A stretch of DNA of 64,000 bases from a virus. Below, piece after piece: positions 7,115-16,235 of the stretch; position 1 is the first letter of the stretch; every line of letters starts with the position of its first letter. Where the stretch lies: positions 1 through 64,000 of the IMG/VR virus record IMGVR_UViG_3300017963_007659, one strand, 5' to 3'. Below the pieces are notes generated by a model. It was not told the DNA's origin. It did not search any database and was given only the letters and a program-made list of their open reading frames with translations. A program made the translations under genes and the position numbers.

Positions 7115-8077
7115 ATGAACACGTCAGACGTCGCGAAGGTAGCTCTCAAGCTTCTTGAAGCTGGAATGAAGGATGAGGCACAGCAGATTCTTGAAGGGGC
7201 TACGAAGGTGGCTTTCGGATGGAAGAAGCTCCCCAAACATTTCCCTCAGTCCGGATTGGAGTGGCAGGAGTTTCTTATCACTCTCAACGATATCCTCGTG
7301 AAAAACAAGCACCAACGAGGACGCATTCCGTATATCAAGAACAGTGTCTACAAGAAAGATGTCATCGACCCCATATTCGAGAACATCATTGCCTACAAGA
7401 AGAAGCAGCCCTGGTTCCGCTTGCAGAAGCACTCCTCTGCGCAACTCATAAAGGACCTTCAAAGGTCTCCGCACTGGAGACTGTTCGAGAAATCAGGGAA
7501 GAGGGTTCTCTTTACCACAAAAAAGGAAGCCAAGGATCGTATCTCCAAGAGGGATGACCTGGTGTTCGTAGCAGACGTGCGCCCCACCAAGGACATTGTT
7601 GCTCTGTATCTTGCGCACCTAGAGGTGCTAGGCACCCCTCTGTTCCCTCTTCTGAACCAATTTGATAGAATACCAACGAAGACTGAAGGGTATCCAGAGG
7701 GAACTGCCTTCCATTGGGTATTCGATGACACCGTAATGGGGAATGACCCAACTCTTGAAAGGGGGCATGACGCTGCGGGCATTGCTGTTTGGATCGTTCA
7801 GAAAGACCCTTCAAGTAGGCAGCAGTACAAAGAGACGGTACAAGAAATGCTGTCACGTGTGCTCGACCACGCACAAGGACAGGCACGTACAGCCTATGAA
7901 CACAGCGACACCCAAGTTCCTTACAAGGAGTGGTTGAAAACCTTCTATTATGATGTCTTCTTTGACCACGAGAGCTACTCGAAGCTTCACCCTTATGACA
8001 AAAAGCTCTTGAAGTCATTTTTCGAGCCTCAAACAAAATATGGTTTCTATATGGGACTAACAATCTCATCCTTGTAG
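7115..8077 (+). CDS. LEAG-helix family protein A (unknown C-terminal domain)
   Basis: A 320-aa protein opening with the shared helical hairpin DVAKVALKLLEAGMKDEA (5-22), found on at least ten other proteins here. A helical region follows, then a small beta module near 118-156 (SPHWR..., LFTTKK, DLVFVADV) that recurs in the proteins at 8956, 10180 and 50968. The C-terminal 150 aa (GTAFHWVFDD...; a helical coil; aromatic end) match no family I recognise. ATG 7115 has TGGAG upstream; an earlier start at 7097 is less likely. First of four consecutive members of the family, which looks like a polymorphic effector set with exchangeable C-termini (inference). Confidence 0.75.
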   Translation: MNTSDVAKVALKLLEAGMKDEAQQILEGATKVAFGWKKLPKHFPQSGLEWQEFLITLNDILVKNKHQRGRIPYIKNSVYKKDVIDPIFENIIAYKKKQPWFRLQKHSSAQLIKDLQRSPHWRLFEKSGKRVLFTTKKEAKDRISKRDDLVFVADVRPTKDIVALYLAHLEVLGTPLFPLLNQFDRIPTKTEGYPEGTAFHWVFDDTVMGNDPTLERGHDAAGIAVWIVQKDPSSRQQYKETVQEMLSRVLDHAQGQARTAYEHSDTQVPYKEWLKTFYYDVFFDHESYSKLHPYDKKLLKSFFEPQTKYGFYMGLTISSL

Positions 8078-8085
8078 AGGACACC

Positions 8086-8952
8086 ATGAGACACGCCAGA
8101 GTAGCCAAGACGGTTCTCAAGCTTCTTGAAGCGGGCTACAAGAATGAAGCTCAACAGCTTCTTCTCTCCTCGATTAGGGCTGCGAGCCAAGGCACACAGA
8201 TGTTGAAGGGCCTCCTCTCCTACCTGTCCATGTCAGAACTTGATCGTCACATTGAACTGATATACGGGTCAGAATTCTTTGTGAGAGAGTATTCGTCAGT
8301 CATCCAACAGACTCTTGCAGACCCTAAAGTTTCTCCGAAAGCCAAGCAGGAGCTGTCCTCCCTTTCTGATGACACATATCTGACGGAGCTGTCCCAACAG
8401 ACGATCGAAACGGTAGCGAAGCACATTACTGAGAAGGAACTACAACAAATCCTATCCGCTATTGAGAGATATGAACCCGGTGAAACCCCCCTCTGGGCCG
8501 CCGCCAGTCTCAATTCTAACCGTATTCAAAAAGGATGGCTTCTTCATCGAACAAATAATGCCGACCAGATAGAATCAAACGGATTCCTGTATGGGATTGA
8601 GGACATGCGTCTTCTAGCGCTCACAACTCATATAGGAGACGCCTACAAGAAACAGGGGGGCTACAACTTCGCCTTCACACCCAAGGACTTCAAGCACTAC
8701 GGTAGGCGAGGGCATTATGGGGATGAACTAATTCTGTTCTACGCTCCCTATGTCTACATGCACCATTATGCCGATGACGAGCCTCAAGCCGTCTTCTGGG
8801 GGAAAGATGCTGAACACATCCAGCAGGTCTATGAGGATGATGGGTATTACACTATTCTTGTAGAAGACAAAGATGGGGAAGAAGACGAAGTTGAAGTCTC
8901 TGATATAGCGGACCTCATCGATGTGGTAAGAAAATCAACAGGGAAGCGTTAA
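8086..8952 (+). CDS. LEAG-helix family protein B, ADP-ribosyltransferase-like
   Basis: A 288-aa protein: LEAG hairpin (6-24, KLLEAGYKNEA), a helical middle, then an ART-like region from about 147. There GWLLHRTNNADQIESNG has the LH/R plus 'I..xGF' layout of the NAD-binding strand and helix, GYNFAFTP (about 192) corresponds to the Y-F strand, and a QAVFWG segment (about 235) sits near where the third catalytic element is expected. No clean H-Y-E triad can be assigned by eye, so the ART call is tentative. The acidic C-terminus is unlike its neighbours. Starts 8 nt after the previous stop. Confidence 0.65.
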   Translation: MRHARVAKTVLKLLEAGYKNEAQQLLLSSIRAASQGTQMLKGLLSYLSMSELDRHIELIYGSEFFVREYSSVIQQTLADPKVSPKAKQELSSLSDDTYLTELSQQTIETVAKHITEKELQQILSAIERYEPGETPLWAAASLNSNRIQKGWLLHRTNNADQIESNGFLYGIEDMRLLALTTHIGDAYKKQGGYNFAFTPKDFKHYGRRGHYGDELILFYAPYVYMHHYADDEPQAVFWGKDAEHIQQVYEDDGYYTILVEDKDGEEDEVEVSDIADLIDVVRKSTGKR

Positions 8953-8955
8953 GTT

Positions 8956-10149
8956 ATGAATATTCATAAACTTGCCAAAGTCAGTCTTCAGATTCTTGAA
9001 GCGGGCTACAAGAATCACGCTCTCCGTCTCCTCCATGCATCCCTTCACACAGCCGTCTTCTACCGTGAGACACCTGTGGACCCCTCTACCGACGTCGTAG
9101 ACCTCTTCACACGGGACTTGAAGCGTCACCATGACACCCGTAGGAGCTTCATAGAGGTCAAGCCCTTCTTCCGCAACCCCAAGATGTGGGCTCCCTTCCA
9201 AGGCAGAATCAAAGGCGCGGACGAGAAGCACCTCGCCTACTGGGTAGACAAGGCTAAGGACCTCGGTATCGCTCTGGAGAAGTCCCACATGTGGGAATAC
9301 CGTCCTTCCATCCCTGGAGGGATAGGACGTCACTACTTCGTCTCGAAGAGGACCATGGGCCACAGGGAGCTGGTCTTCGTTCTGGAGCTGAACATCTCCT
9401 ACAACCGCTTCGTCCTCTCCATCCGTCCTCTGGAGGAGCTGTACGAAACCACCGTGGAAGACGAGGAAGAGGAAGAGGAGATCTGGGAAGAGTTTCTTGA
9501 AGGTGGGGACATCGACCTCGACGTCTTCAAAAAGAAGGCGGAAGAGGATAAGATCTCCTTCGAGGTTATCAAACTTCTCAATGACGATATCGTCTACTTC
9601 TTCAAGATTGGTGACAAGAAGTACATCGCGGATCTCGACAACGCGGGTAAGGTGCTGACGGGTCTCGAAGCTGAGTCCTGGTTGAACAGCAGCCTCGACA
9701 ACGCGGAGGACCTCACTGAAATCGACCCCGACCTGGACCTCACAGACTTCTGGAATAGCCCTTCAACGCTCTACCACGCGACGGACCACGACAACATCGA
9801 ATCCATCATGGAAAGTGGTCTCCAATTGGAGAGCAAGACCCGTGGGATGACGAACCGTTGGATGGGAGCTTCGGTCTTCACCTCCACCAACCCGGAAGCC
9901 ATCCACTCCTACGGTGATACCATCTTGGAGATCGACACCGAAGCCATGAAGCGAGACGGCTACACTCCCCGTGTCGAATTGGAGCCTGGGATTGTAGAGT
10001 ACGAAGCTGCGCGGAGCCTCCTCTCTTGGTTCGACATGGACGAAGGGGACTATCCCCTGGAAGACCCAGCCAATACGGACGGGGTGGATCGCGAGACGAT
10101 CATCCTGAACGGTCCTGTTCCTGCTAAGTACCTGACGGTCATGGACTGA
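8956..10149 (+). CDS. LEAG-helix family protein C with C-terminal ART-like domain
   Basis: 397 aa in four parts: LEAG hairpin (6-24, QILEAGYKNHA); the shared beta module (about 125-146, RHYFVSKR and ELVFVLEL); an acidic linker (about 165-185); and from about 272 an ADP-ribosyltransferase-like domain. The last shows LYHATDHDNIESIMESGL (His on strand 1, then the helix), SVFTSTNPEA (about 305) and SYGDTILEID, the usual ART order. NAD-dependent transfer to a protein or nucleic acid is plausible. The target is unknown. The start follows the previous stop by 3 nt with a weak ribosome site. Confidence 0.75.
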   Translation: MNIHKLAKVSLQILEAGYKNHALRLLHASLHTAVFYRETPVDPSTDVVDLFTRDLKRHHDTRRSFIEVKPFFRNPKMWAPFQGRIKGADEKHLAYWVDKAKDLGIALEKSHMWEYRPSIPGGIGRHYFVSKRTMGHRELVFVLELNISYNRFVLSIRPLEELYETTVEDEEEEEEIWEEFLEGGDIDLDVFKKKAEEDKISFEVIKLLNDDIVYFFKIGDKKYIADLDNAGKVLTGLEAESWLNSSLDNAEDLTEIDPDLDLTDFWNSPSTLYHATDHDNIESIMESGLQLESKTRGMTNRWMGASVFTSTNPEAIHSYGDTILEIDTEAMKRDGYTPRVELEPGIVEYEAARSLLSWFDMDEGDYPLEDPANTDGVDRETIILNGPVPAKYLTVMD

Positions 10150-10162
10150 CCTGCCCGCCAAG

Positions 10163-10170
10163 AGTTATCT
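10163..10170 (+). promoter_or_regulatory. AGTTATCT element
   Basis: Nine nt before the ATG at 10180, with no Shine-Dalgarno between them; a leaderless mRNA is plausible. Confidence 0.45.
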
Positions 10171-10179
10171 ATACCCAAG

Positions 10180-11757
10180 ATGACTCTGTATTTCCACAAA
10201 ATTGCGACCATAGCGACCAAGCTTCTTGAAGCGGGCTACAAGAATGAGTCTCTCCGTCTCCTTCGTGCCACACTACGCAAGGAGCAGCTACCGGACCAAT
10301 CCCTAGCAGCTCTCATCATAAAGTCCCTCCAGCGAAACCCCACGCAGCGACACTACGCTAGAGAGGTGAAGCGACTCTTGAAGGATGAGCGCTTCTTGGA
10401 GCCCTTCCAGGGGAAGTTTCACGCTCACTCCCCCATGCAGAACGTGTACTACACCTACGACGTCCTTTCTCTGCTCAAAGAGTTGAAGTCCTCGCAGGTC
10501 TGGCGACCCATCCAACCTGCACCTGGAGCCCAACCTGGTATCCACTACGTGACCACGAAGGTCTTCGGTGGGGACAGCGTGGTTCTTGTAGCTGAGGTCC
10601 TAGGGAAGAGGGAAGCGCCTGTGCGGCTCTTCATGTCTCCTCTCGACCAGATAGAAGCGGCGGAAAACGAGTCAAAGGATCCTGTGGAGCTTCTGGAGGA
10701 GCGCTTCCCTGGGAAGGGGTGGAGCGCTGCCCCACTCCTCGTAGATTATACAGGAGAGCGCATCGTCTGTGGAGGTCGTGATCCGCGCTTCGAGAGGCGA
10801 GGGATGGAAGCCTTCGATATGGATGAGCTTGGATTCCCAGGGCTCTACGGAGTCCATGTAGGAGATGCCAACGAGTGGCTTTGTGTCCTCGAACGAGACG
10901 GTTTCTGTGACGGAGACGCCTACATCTACGAGATTGACTTCGAGTCATGGAACCGCAAGCATCCGGACAAGCCTTTTGTTGCCATCGACGACCCCCATCC
11001 TGTGGACAAAGACTCTGTAGGGTGGTCAGCGATCGTCTTCTCCGAGATGAAGACCATACCCGCTGAGATTGTCAAACTGCGAGAGAAGATCCCCTTCCAG
11101 AAGGTCCTTGAGGAGTGCGACCCCGAAGCTGCCTACGATGAGTATGGCGAGCCTACAGAATGGTATGGGTCTTCCCAACGAGTCCCCGTTTACTCCTCCT
11201 TGGTCTATCTCTCCCGCACCAAGCACAGAGGACTCAACTCCGAGTGTGATAGGGTCCAAGACCTCACCCAGGAGGTCAAGGATGGAGACCGTTCAGCTAT
11301 CCAGCAGGCAGCCTCCATGCTCGCGCACCATCCTGGGTTGAGGGGCTTCAAGGGTTGGGTCGTACCAGCTCCTCGGTCCAAGGCGGGTAGTCCCTCGAAC
11401 ATGGTGCTCGCCAAAACTCTTGTAGACCAAGGGATTGGCGTCAAGGCTGTAGATATGGTCCAGAGGATCAAGGATATCGAGTCTTCAAGAATGAGGCGAA
11501 GAGACAAAGGTGTGGATGGCGGGACGACTCTTGAAGAGCACTTGCAATCGATGGGCTTTGTTGGTAGAGTAGCAGACCAAGGGGTGCTCATCGTGGATGA
11601 CATCTTCACCACCGGAGCTACTCTCAAAGCGGTCGCTCTGACGATGCGTAAAGCGGGCTACAAGAGTCCTATCTCCGCTGCTGCCCTTGGGTACTACAGA
11701 CCAGACGCGCGCAGTGCCGAGGACTGTCCCGTCCACCACAGAACCTTCTACGTGTAA
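10180..11757 (+). CDS. LEAG-helix family protein D with C-terminal phosphoribosyltransferase domain
   Basis: 525 aa. LEAG hairpin (about 8-26, KLLEAGYKNES), the shared beta module (about 120-140, IHYVTTK and SVVLVAEV), a middle domain (about 185-320) with possible distant ART-like features (GLYGVHVGDANEW; AIVFSE), then a type I phosphoribosyltransferase domain (about 385-525). The PRPP loop is clear: VLIVDDIFTTGATL near 469-482, with two acidic residues followed by TTGAT. It resembles ComF-type PRTases. The fusion of an effector-like N-terminus to a PRTase is unusual. It may act in nucleotide salvage or use PRPP in modification. It begins close to an AGTTATCT element. Confidence 0.8.
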   Translation: MTLYFHKIATIATKLLEAGYKNESLRLLRATLRKEQLPDQSLAALIIKSLQRNPTQRHYAREVKRLLKDERFLEPFQGKFHAHSPMQNVYYTYDVLSLLKELKSSQVWRPIQPAPGAQPGIHYVTTKVFGGDSVVLVAEVLGKREAPVRLFMSPLDQIEAAENESKDPVELLEERFPGKGWSAAPLLVDYTGERIVCGGRDPRFERRGMEAFDMDELGFPGLYGVHVGDANEWLCVLERDGFCDGDAYIYEIDFESWNRKHPDKPFVAIDDPHPVDKDSVGWSAIVFSEMKTIPAEIVKLREKIPFQKVLEECDPEAAYDEYGEPTEWYGSSQRVPVYSSLVYLSRTKHRGLNSECDRVQDLTQEVKDGDRSAIQQAASMLAHHPGLRGFKGWVVPAPRSKAGSPSNMVLAKTLVDQGIGVKAVDMVQRIKDIESSRMRRRDKGVDGGTTLEEHLQSMGFVGRVADQGVLIVDDIFTTGATLKAVALTMRKAGYKSPISAAALGYYRPDARSAEDCPVHHRTFYV

Positions 11758-11760
11758 ATC

Positions 11761-12447
11761 ATGACTGACTTTCCACGATATCTTCAGCGCGCTCTCGACA
11801 AAGTAGGCGTTCATCTCTATCAAGAGCACTATGGCAAGGAGCCACTGGACTTTGATACCTTCCTCCAAGCTATCGCTACAAGAATCGGCGAAAGGAACAT
11901 CAGGAAGATCAAAGAGATAGGTCACGGGTATTCCGGGACTGTCTTCTGGCTATCTGATAGGAAGAAAGTCCTGAAAGTAACGTCAGCCCAAAGCGATGCC
12001 TATGCCTCCTCCTCAGTCAAGAGGAAGCCGAGTCGAGCCCTCGTCAAGACGTATGATGTCTTCGCGGCGACGGACGACACGACCTTCTACAATCTCTACT
12101 TCATCGTCAACGAAAAACTCACGCCCCTCGCTGGACCTCCTTTCCTCAAAGTGGAGCGGCTCATCAATCTCGTTCGTCGAGCTGATGACTATATCAGCCC
12201 TGTCAACATGGCCAACTACAAGAAACTGCGGGAAGAAGTCGCCAACAGGGAAGACTTGCAAGAGGACTTCGAGGATAGTGACAATCTCTTGGACCTCTAC
12301 AAGAGTTGGGCTGAAGCGCTCGATGCGCACCGCATCATCTTCAATGACCTGAAAACGGAGAATGTGATGCTGCGAGGGCGCGACATTGTCATCGCCGATC
12401 TTGGGGGAACGGCTCCGTCAACCGAAATTCCTTCCATTACTGATTGA
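11761..12447 (+). CDS. Kinase-like protein 7
   Basis: A 228-aa member opening the second kinase run (7-14). Gly loop GHGYSGTVF (54-62), K72 (VLKVT), hinge EKLTPL, catalytic DLKTEN (about 196-201), ADLGGT, tail EIPSITD. The DLKxxN loop is nearly the canonical Ser/Thr kinase form. ATG lies 3 nt after the PRTase stop, with no strong ribosome site, so it is probably coupled to that gene. Confidence 0.85.
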   Translation: MTDFPRYLQRALDKVGVHLYQEHYGKEPLDFDTFLQAIATRIGERNIRKIKEIGHGYSGTVFWLSDRKKVLKVTSAQSDAYASSSVKRKPSRALVKTYDVFAATDDTTFYNLYFIVNEKLTPLAGPPFLKVERLINLVRRADDYISPVNMANYKKLREEVANREDLQEDFEDSDNLLDLYKSWAEALDAHRIIFNDLKTENVMLRGRDIVIADLGGTAPSTEIPSITD

Positions 12448-12454
12448 GGGTCCT

Positions 12455-13183
12455 ATGTCATTCAATTCCAAATTCGAGGCTGAACTGGGAAAGCAATGGA
12501 ATGTGCGTCCTAGCGACTTCAATTCAGACAATCCCGACCATAAAGAAGTAGCTGAAGCCTTCCAAGGGTTTCTTGAAGAGATCTATCTGCGGGTAGGGGA
12601 ACCGGACAGCCGTCGCTGGAAGGTTCTCGGGGAAGGGTCCAACGGTGTGGTGTTCTGGATGAACAATCACGCCCGAGTCTTGAAGCTTACCCGAGACATC
12701 CAAGACGCCTACGCCTCGGAGATCGTGAAGAAAAAGCCCGATAAGAATCTGATCAAAGTCTATGATGTCTTCGAGATGGGGCTCCCTTACTTCGGGGAGA
12801 AGTGGTGCATTGTCAACGAGAAGCTGACGCCGCTGTCTTCTTCTGAGGAGAAGGAATGGCAGAACATCATTCTTGTAGCTCGGGGAAGATACTCCAAATA
12901 TGGACTTCCTACCATGCACGAACTCTCCCTCAATTGGGTCCTGGAGGTTCAGGAGTGGTTGGATAGCGAACGGATCTGGGATGCTCCCTACCATATACTG
13001 GAAGCTATCAGGGCGCATATGCCGACACTGAAGACATGGGCCAAGCTTCTTGAAGACCGAGGTATCGAGTGGGGTGACCTCTCGCTGGGCAACATCATGA
13101 AGCGCGGACATCTCACTGTGATTTCGGACTTGGGCTTTGGTCGAACCAGCTCCAGCCCCTCCATCCCTCAGCTTGAGGTATAG
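12455..13183 (+). CDS. Kinase-like protein 8
   Basis: A 242-aa member. Gly loop GEGSNGVVF, K77, signature KPDKNLIKVYDVF, hinge EKLTPL, catalytic DLSLGN (about 208-213), SDLGFG, tail SIPQLEV. Its central insert resembles that of kinase 9 (KYGLPTMHEL versus KFWAPRMDAL, then HMPTLKTWAKLLEDRGI versus HHTLETWAKLLKNRGI), so 8 and 9 are a close duplicate pair. ATG 12455 has GAGGG upstream and avoids overlap with kinase 7. Confidence 0.85.
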   Translation: MSFNSKFEAELGKQWNVRPSDFNSDNPDHKEVAEAFQGFLEEIYLRVGEPDSRRWKVLGEGSNGVVFWMNNHARVLKLTRDIQDAYASEIVKKKPDKNLIKVYDVFEMGLPYFGEKWCIVNEKLTPLSSSEEKEWQNIILVARGRYSKYGLPTMHELSLNWVLEVQEWLDSERIWDAPYHILEAIRAHMPTLKTWAKLLEDRGIEWGDLSLGNIMKRGHLTVISDLGFGRTSSSPSIPQLEV

Positions 13184-13185
13184 GT

Positions 13186-13881
13186 ATGCAATTTGAAACG
13201 GCTCTGGGTAAAGTCCTCATGCTCTATTCTCTCCGCGACCAGGAGGTGCGAGAGGACTTCGAGTTCTACAAGAATGCCATCCTGACCCGCGTTGGAGCCA
13301 AAGAACCCACCGACCTCAAGTTTCTTGGACAGGGCATGAACGGCTATGTGTTCTGGTTGCCAGACAAGAAACGAGTCTTGAAGCTCACGGTGGATGAGGG
13401 GGACGCGAACGCCTCTGAAGTCATTCGGAAAAAGCCAGACCGAAACCTCATAAAGGTCCACGACGTGTTTACCTTCGGTCTTCCTCACTGGCGGCAATCG
13501 TGGGGGATTGTATCGGAGAAACTGCGCCCCTTGTCCAGGAGCGAAGAAGAAAGCTGGCGCTGGATTGTACAGATGAGCACGGGGCAGTACCGTAAGTTCT
13601 GGGCTCCTCGAATGGACGCTCTAGACCAGAAGTGGGTCGATGCGATAGATGCGTGGACCACCAGCGATGACGCAAAATACATCCCTGGGTTGGTCGAAGC
13701 CATAGAGGAGCATCACCACACTCTGGAGACATGGGCGAAGCTCCTCAAGAATCGTGGAATCATCTGGGGTGACCTGAACTTGGGCAACATTATGCACAGA
13801 GGTGCTGTGCCTCTCATCTCCGACGTTGGAGGAGGGTATGCTCCTTCCCAGCATCTACCACAGTTGACACCAGAGGACTGA
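13186..13881 (+). CDS. Kinase-like protein 9
   Basis: A 231-aa member, sister of kinase 8. Gly loop GQGMNGYVF (48-56), K66, catalytic DLNLGN (about 196-201); the metal-binding motif is SDVGGG rather than DLG, but the Asp is kept. Tail HLPQLTPED. Begins 2 nt after the previous stop. Confidence 0.85.
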   Translation: MQFETALGKVLMLYSLRDQEVREDFEFYKNAILTRVGAKEPTDLKFLGQGMNGYVFWLPDKKRVLKLTVDEGDANASEVIRKKPDRNLIKVHDVFTFGLPHWRQSWGIVSEKLRPLSRSEEESWRWIVQMSTGQYRKFWAPRMDALDQKWVDAIDAWTTSDDAKYIPGLVEAIEEHHHTLETWAKLLKNRGIIWGDLNLGNIMHRGAVPLISDVGGGYAPSQHLPQLTPED

Positions 13882-13883
13882 AG

Positions 13884-14768
13884 ATGCGTATCGACGAAGA
13901 GGTCTCCGAGATGCTGGCTCCATCCCAGAGAATCCATCCGAAAGCTGACAGCTCCGACAGCGCGAACGAAAAGCGGGACCGTGTGAAGTGGCTTGAGGAG
14001 CAGTACCGTCGGCACGGAGGAGACAAACCGAAGTCCCTCTGGACCCCTTTCGACTACCATCTCCAGAAGCATCAATTCGAGAAGAGAGGGATAGCCTACG
14101 CTATCGGTCCATGCATCGTAGGGAAAGCAACGAGCGCTCCTCTTCGTCCAACCCTTCCCCCAGAAGACCTGGAAGCAGCTCAGAAGTACACGGAAGCTGT
14201 GCTGAGCTGGGCTGGAGAGAAACCAGACAACTACGAGCTGAAGTTCTTGGGAGAAGGCTGGGACGGCTCCGTCTTCTGGCTCTCCGATAAGAAGAAGGTG
14301 CTGAAGATCACGCTTGACCCAGAGGACGCCAAAGCCTCAGCTATCCTCAAGAGGAAACCCGACAGAGACCTCTACAAGATTTACAAAGTAGGAAGGATAC
14401 TAGACGGTTACGCCATCATAGCGGAGAAGCTCTCTCCGCTAGCCAGTTCCGAGCACCGCACCTGGGATCGCGTCTACAACGAGCTGAAAGGTATGCACCT
14501 CCATCCCTCTGGTGCCCAAGGTCCAATGAACGAGAAGTGGCTGGAGAAGGTCAAAGACGAAGCTCTCTCGGAGAAGTGGAACTTCCCAGCGATCAACGAG
14601 AAGCTGACGCAGATTGAGGAGTGGGTCGACCTGTTCACAGACCGAGGCATTCTCCTTCAAGATTTCCACGCGGGCAACATCATGGCTCGTGGACGCACGG
14701 AGATTGTCTCCGATATGGGTAGGTCCAAGATCGTCGGTGGACCGAGCATCCCCGAGATTCAGGTGTAA
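13884..14768 (+). CDS. Kinase-like protein 10, with N-terminal extension
   Basis: 294 aa; about 75 extra residues before the core (charged, with a KRDRVKWLEEQYRRHGG helix) make it longer than its siblings. Core: GEGWDGSVF, Lys near 140, hinge EKLSPL, catalytic DFHAGN (about 260-265), SDMGRS, tail SIPEIQV. The WAGEKP segment before the Gly loop is shared with kinase 11. Starts 2 nt after kinase 9. Confidence 0.85.
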   Translation: MRIDEEVSEMLAPSQRIHPKADSSDSANEKRDRVKWLEEQYRRHGGDKPKSLWTPFDYHLQKHQFEKRGIAYAIGPCIVGKATSAPLRPTLPPEDLEAAQKYTEAVLSWAGEKPDNYELKFLGEGWDGSVFWLSDKKKVLKITLDPEDAKASAILKRKPDRDLYKIYKVGRILDGYAIIAEKLSPLASSEHRTWDRVYNELKGMHLHPSGAQGPMNEKWLEKVKDEALSEKWNFPAINEKLTQIEEWVDLFTDRGILLQDFHAGNIMARGRTEIVSDMGRSKIVGGPSIPEIQV

Positions 14769-14772
14769 CAAT

Positions 14773-15519
14773 ATGGAACACCCTATCGAGAAATATTTGG
14801 ACAAAGATGAGTTCGTCCAACAGGTCTACGACCTCCTGTACAATGCTTTGATCGTCCGAGGTGAATACGACGAAGAGGAGATGAACATCGTCCAAGCCTA
14901 CTGTGATGCGATCCTCAAGTGGGCTGGTGAGAAGCCTGGGAAGTACCATCTCCCGTTCCTTGGTGAAGGGGAAGACGCTGAGGTCTACTGGCTCAATAGC
15001 GACAAGAAGAAAATCTTGAAGCTGACGATGGACAAGAGTGACGCCCACGCATGTCAGATCTTGGCGAAGAAACCGGACAAGTCACTCTTGAAGGTCTACA
15101 AGGTCGTCGATGTCTGCCATGGAGGTTCCGATTGGGGCTACGCCATCCTGGCTGAGAAGCTGACGCCTCTGTCTGGAAGCATGCGGAAATACTTGGAAAA
15201 AGCGCTTCTTGGGCTAAAAATGATGAGTAGTCTTCCCCGGCATGGAGTGACCAAGCCCTGGATCGTGGAAGTCAAACATGCGCTCAACGTCTTCAAGGAT
15301 GACCCAAGAGCCCAGAAGTATGTGGACGATGTTGTAAATGTATTCCCAATCCTAGAAGCATGGGCTAACGCTCTGACGGATAGAGGTATTGCTTGGACAG
15401 ACTTCCATCTCGGAAACATCATGATGCGAAGGCATGATCCAGTCATCGTGGACTTCGGTAGGTCGCGAGTCTACAGAGGTTCCATTCCGAAGCTTCAAGT
15501 ATCCCTACCTGAGAAATAG
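14773..15519 (+). CDS. Kinase-like protein 11
   Basis: A 248-aa member with WAGEKPGKY shared with kinases 10 and 12, Gly loop GEGEDAEVY, Lys near 83, catalytic DFHLGN (about 210-215), and VDFGRS, one of only two members with the canonical DFG. Tail SIPKLQVSLPEK. ATG 14773 directly follows the previous stop; an upstream start would overlap kinase 10 extensively. Confidence 0.85.
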   Translation: MEHPIEKYLDKDEFVQQVYDLLYNALIVRGEYDEEEMNIVQAYCDAILKWAGEKPGKYHLPFLGEGEDAEVYWLNSDKKKILKLTMDKSDAHACQILAKKPDKSLLKVYKVVDVCHGGSDWGYAILAEKLTPLSGSMRKYLEKALLGLKMMSSLPRHGVTKPWIVEVKHALNVFKDDPRAQKYVDDVVNVFPILEAWANALTDRGIAWTDFHLGNIMMRRHDPVIVDFGRSRVYRGSIPKLQVSLPEK

Positions 15520-15527
15520 GTGTAGCC

Positions 15528-16235
15528 ATGTCCGATATCTATGACCTCTACGGAACGAAATTTGGTAAGGAGCTGCTACGCCGCTACCCCTCTCTCCCCC
15601 GTGGAGAAGAGGGGCGTACTCTTCTCATGTCGGTAGCTGATGCTCTTTTGGAGCTGGGTGGGGAGAAGCCTGGAGCCTACAAGAATCTCTCCTTCCTCGG
15701 TTCCGGTGCCTATGCCTACGTGTATTGGTTCAAGGGGAACAGGTCGAAAGTCTTGAAGCTGACGAGCGACGAAGACGACGCCAAAGCGTGCCAGATCTTG
15801 GTGAAGAAGCCAGACAAGGCACTCTTGAAGGTGTATGCTGTAAGGGAGCTGGTCCCTCACTCTCTATGGGCTATCATCACAGAGAAGCTCACGCCGCTGT
15901 CCAGCAGCGAAGACAGGATGTGGGAAGAGGCGCACGGAGCTTGGGAGACGTTGGGGCTCAGCCTCAGGCACATCGGTCTGGACAAGATGTTCATGGGCGA
16001 CCTCGAAGAGGCTATGGAAGACGCGGAGAGGGCTGGTCATGGTGAGTGGAACCGCGCTATCGAGAGGGTGCTTCCGACTCTTGAAGTGTGGATGAAGAAG
16101 CTGACGGAGCGCGGTATCATCTGGAGAGACCTCCACCGGGGGAACATCCTGATGCGGGGGCGTGTACCTATCATCAGCGATCTTGGTCTGTCGTTCGTTC
16201 CCAGAAGCGGGGCTATCCCCATTCTCGACGTGTAG
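15528..16235 (+). CDS. Kinase-like protein 12
   Basis: A 235-aa member. Gly loop GSGAYAYVY, Lys near 77, family signature KPDKALLKVYAV, hinge EKLTPL, catalytic DLHRGN (about 201-206), SDLGLS, tail AIPILDV. Followed by about 100 nt without a gene that contains a direct repeat, so the run probably ends here. Confidence 0.85.
   Translation: MSDIYDLYGTKFGKELLRRYPSLPRGEEGRTLLMSVADALLELGGEKPGAYKNLSFLGSGAYAYVYWFKGNRSKVLKLTSDEDDAKACQILVKKPDKALLKVYAVRELVPHSLWAIITEKLTPLSSSEDRMWEEAHGAWETLGLSLRHIGLDKMFMGDLEEAMEDAERAGHGEWNRAIERVLPTLEVWMKKLTERGIIWRDLHRGNILMRGRVPIISDLGLSFVPRSGAIPILDV

Noticed and set aside
8086-10149. DarT/DarG-like toxin-antitoxin pair
   Set aside because: ART-like domains are present but no macrodomain antitoxin is adjacent, and the neighbour genes are paralogues instead.
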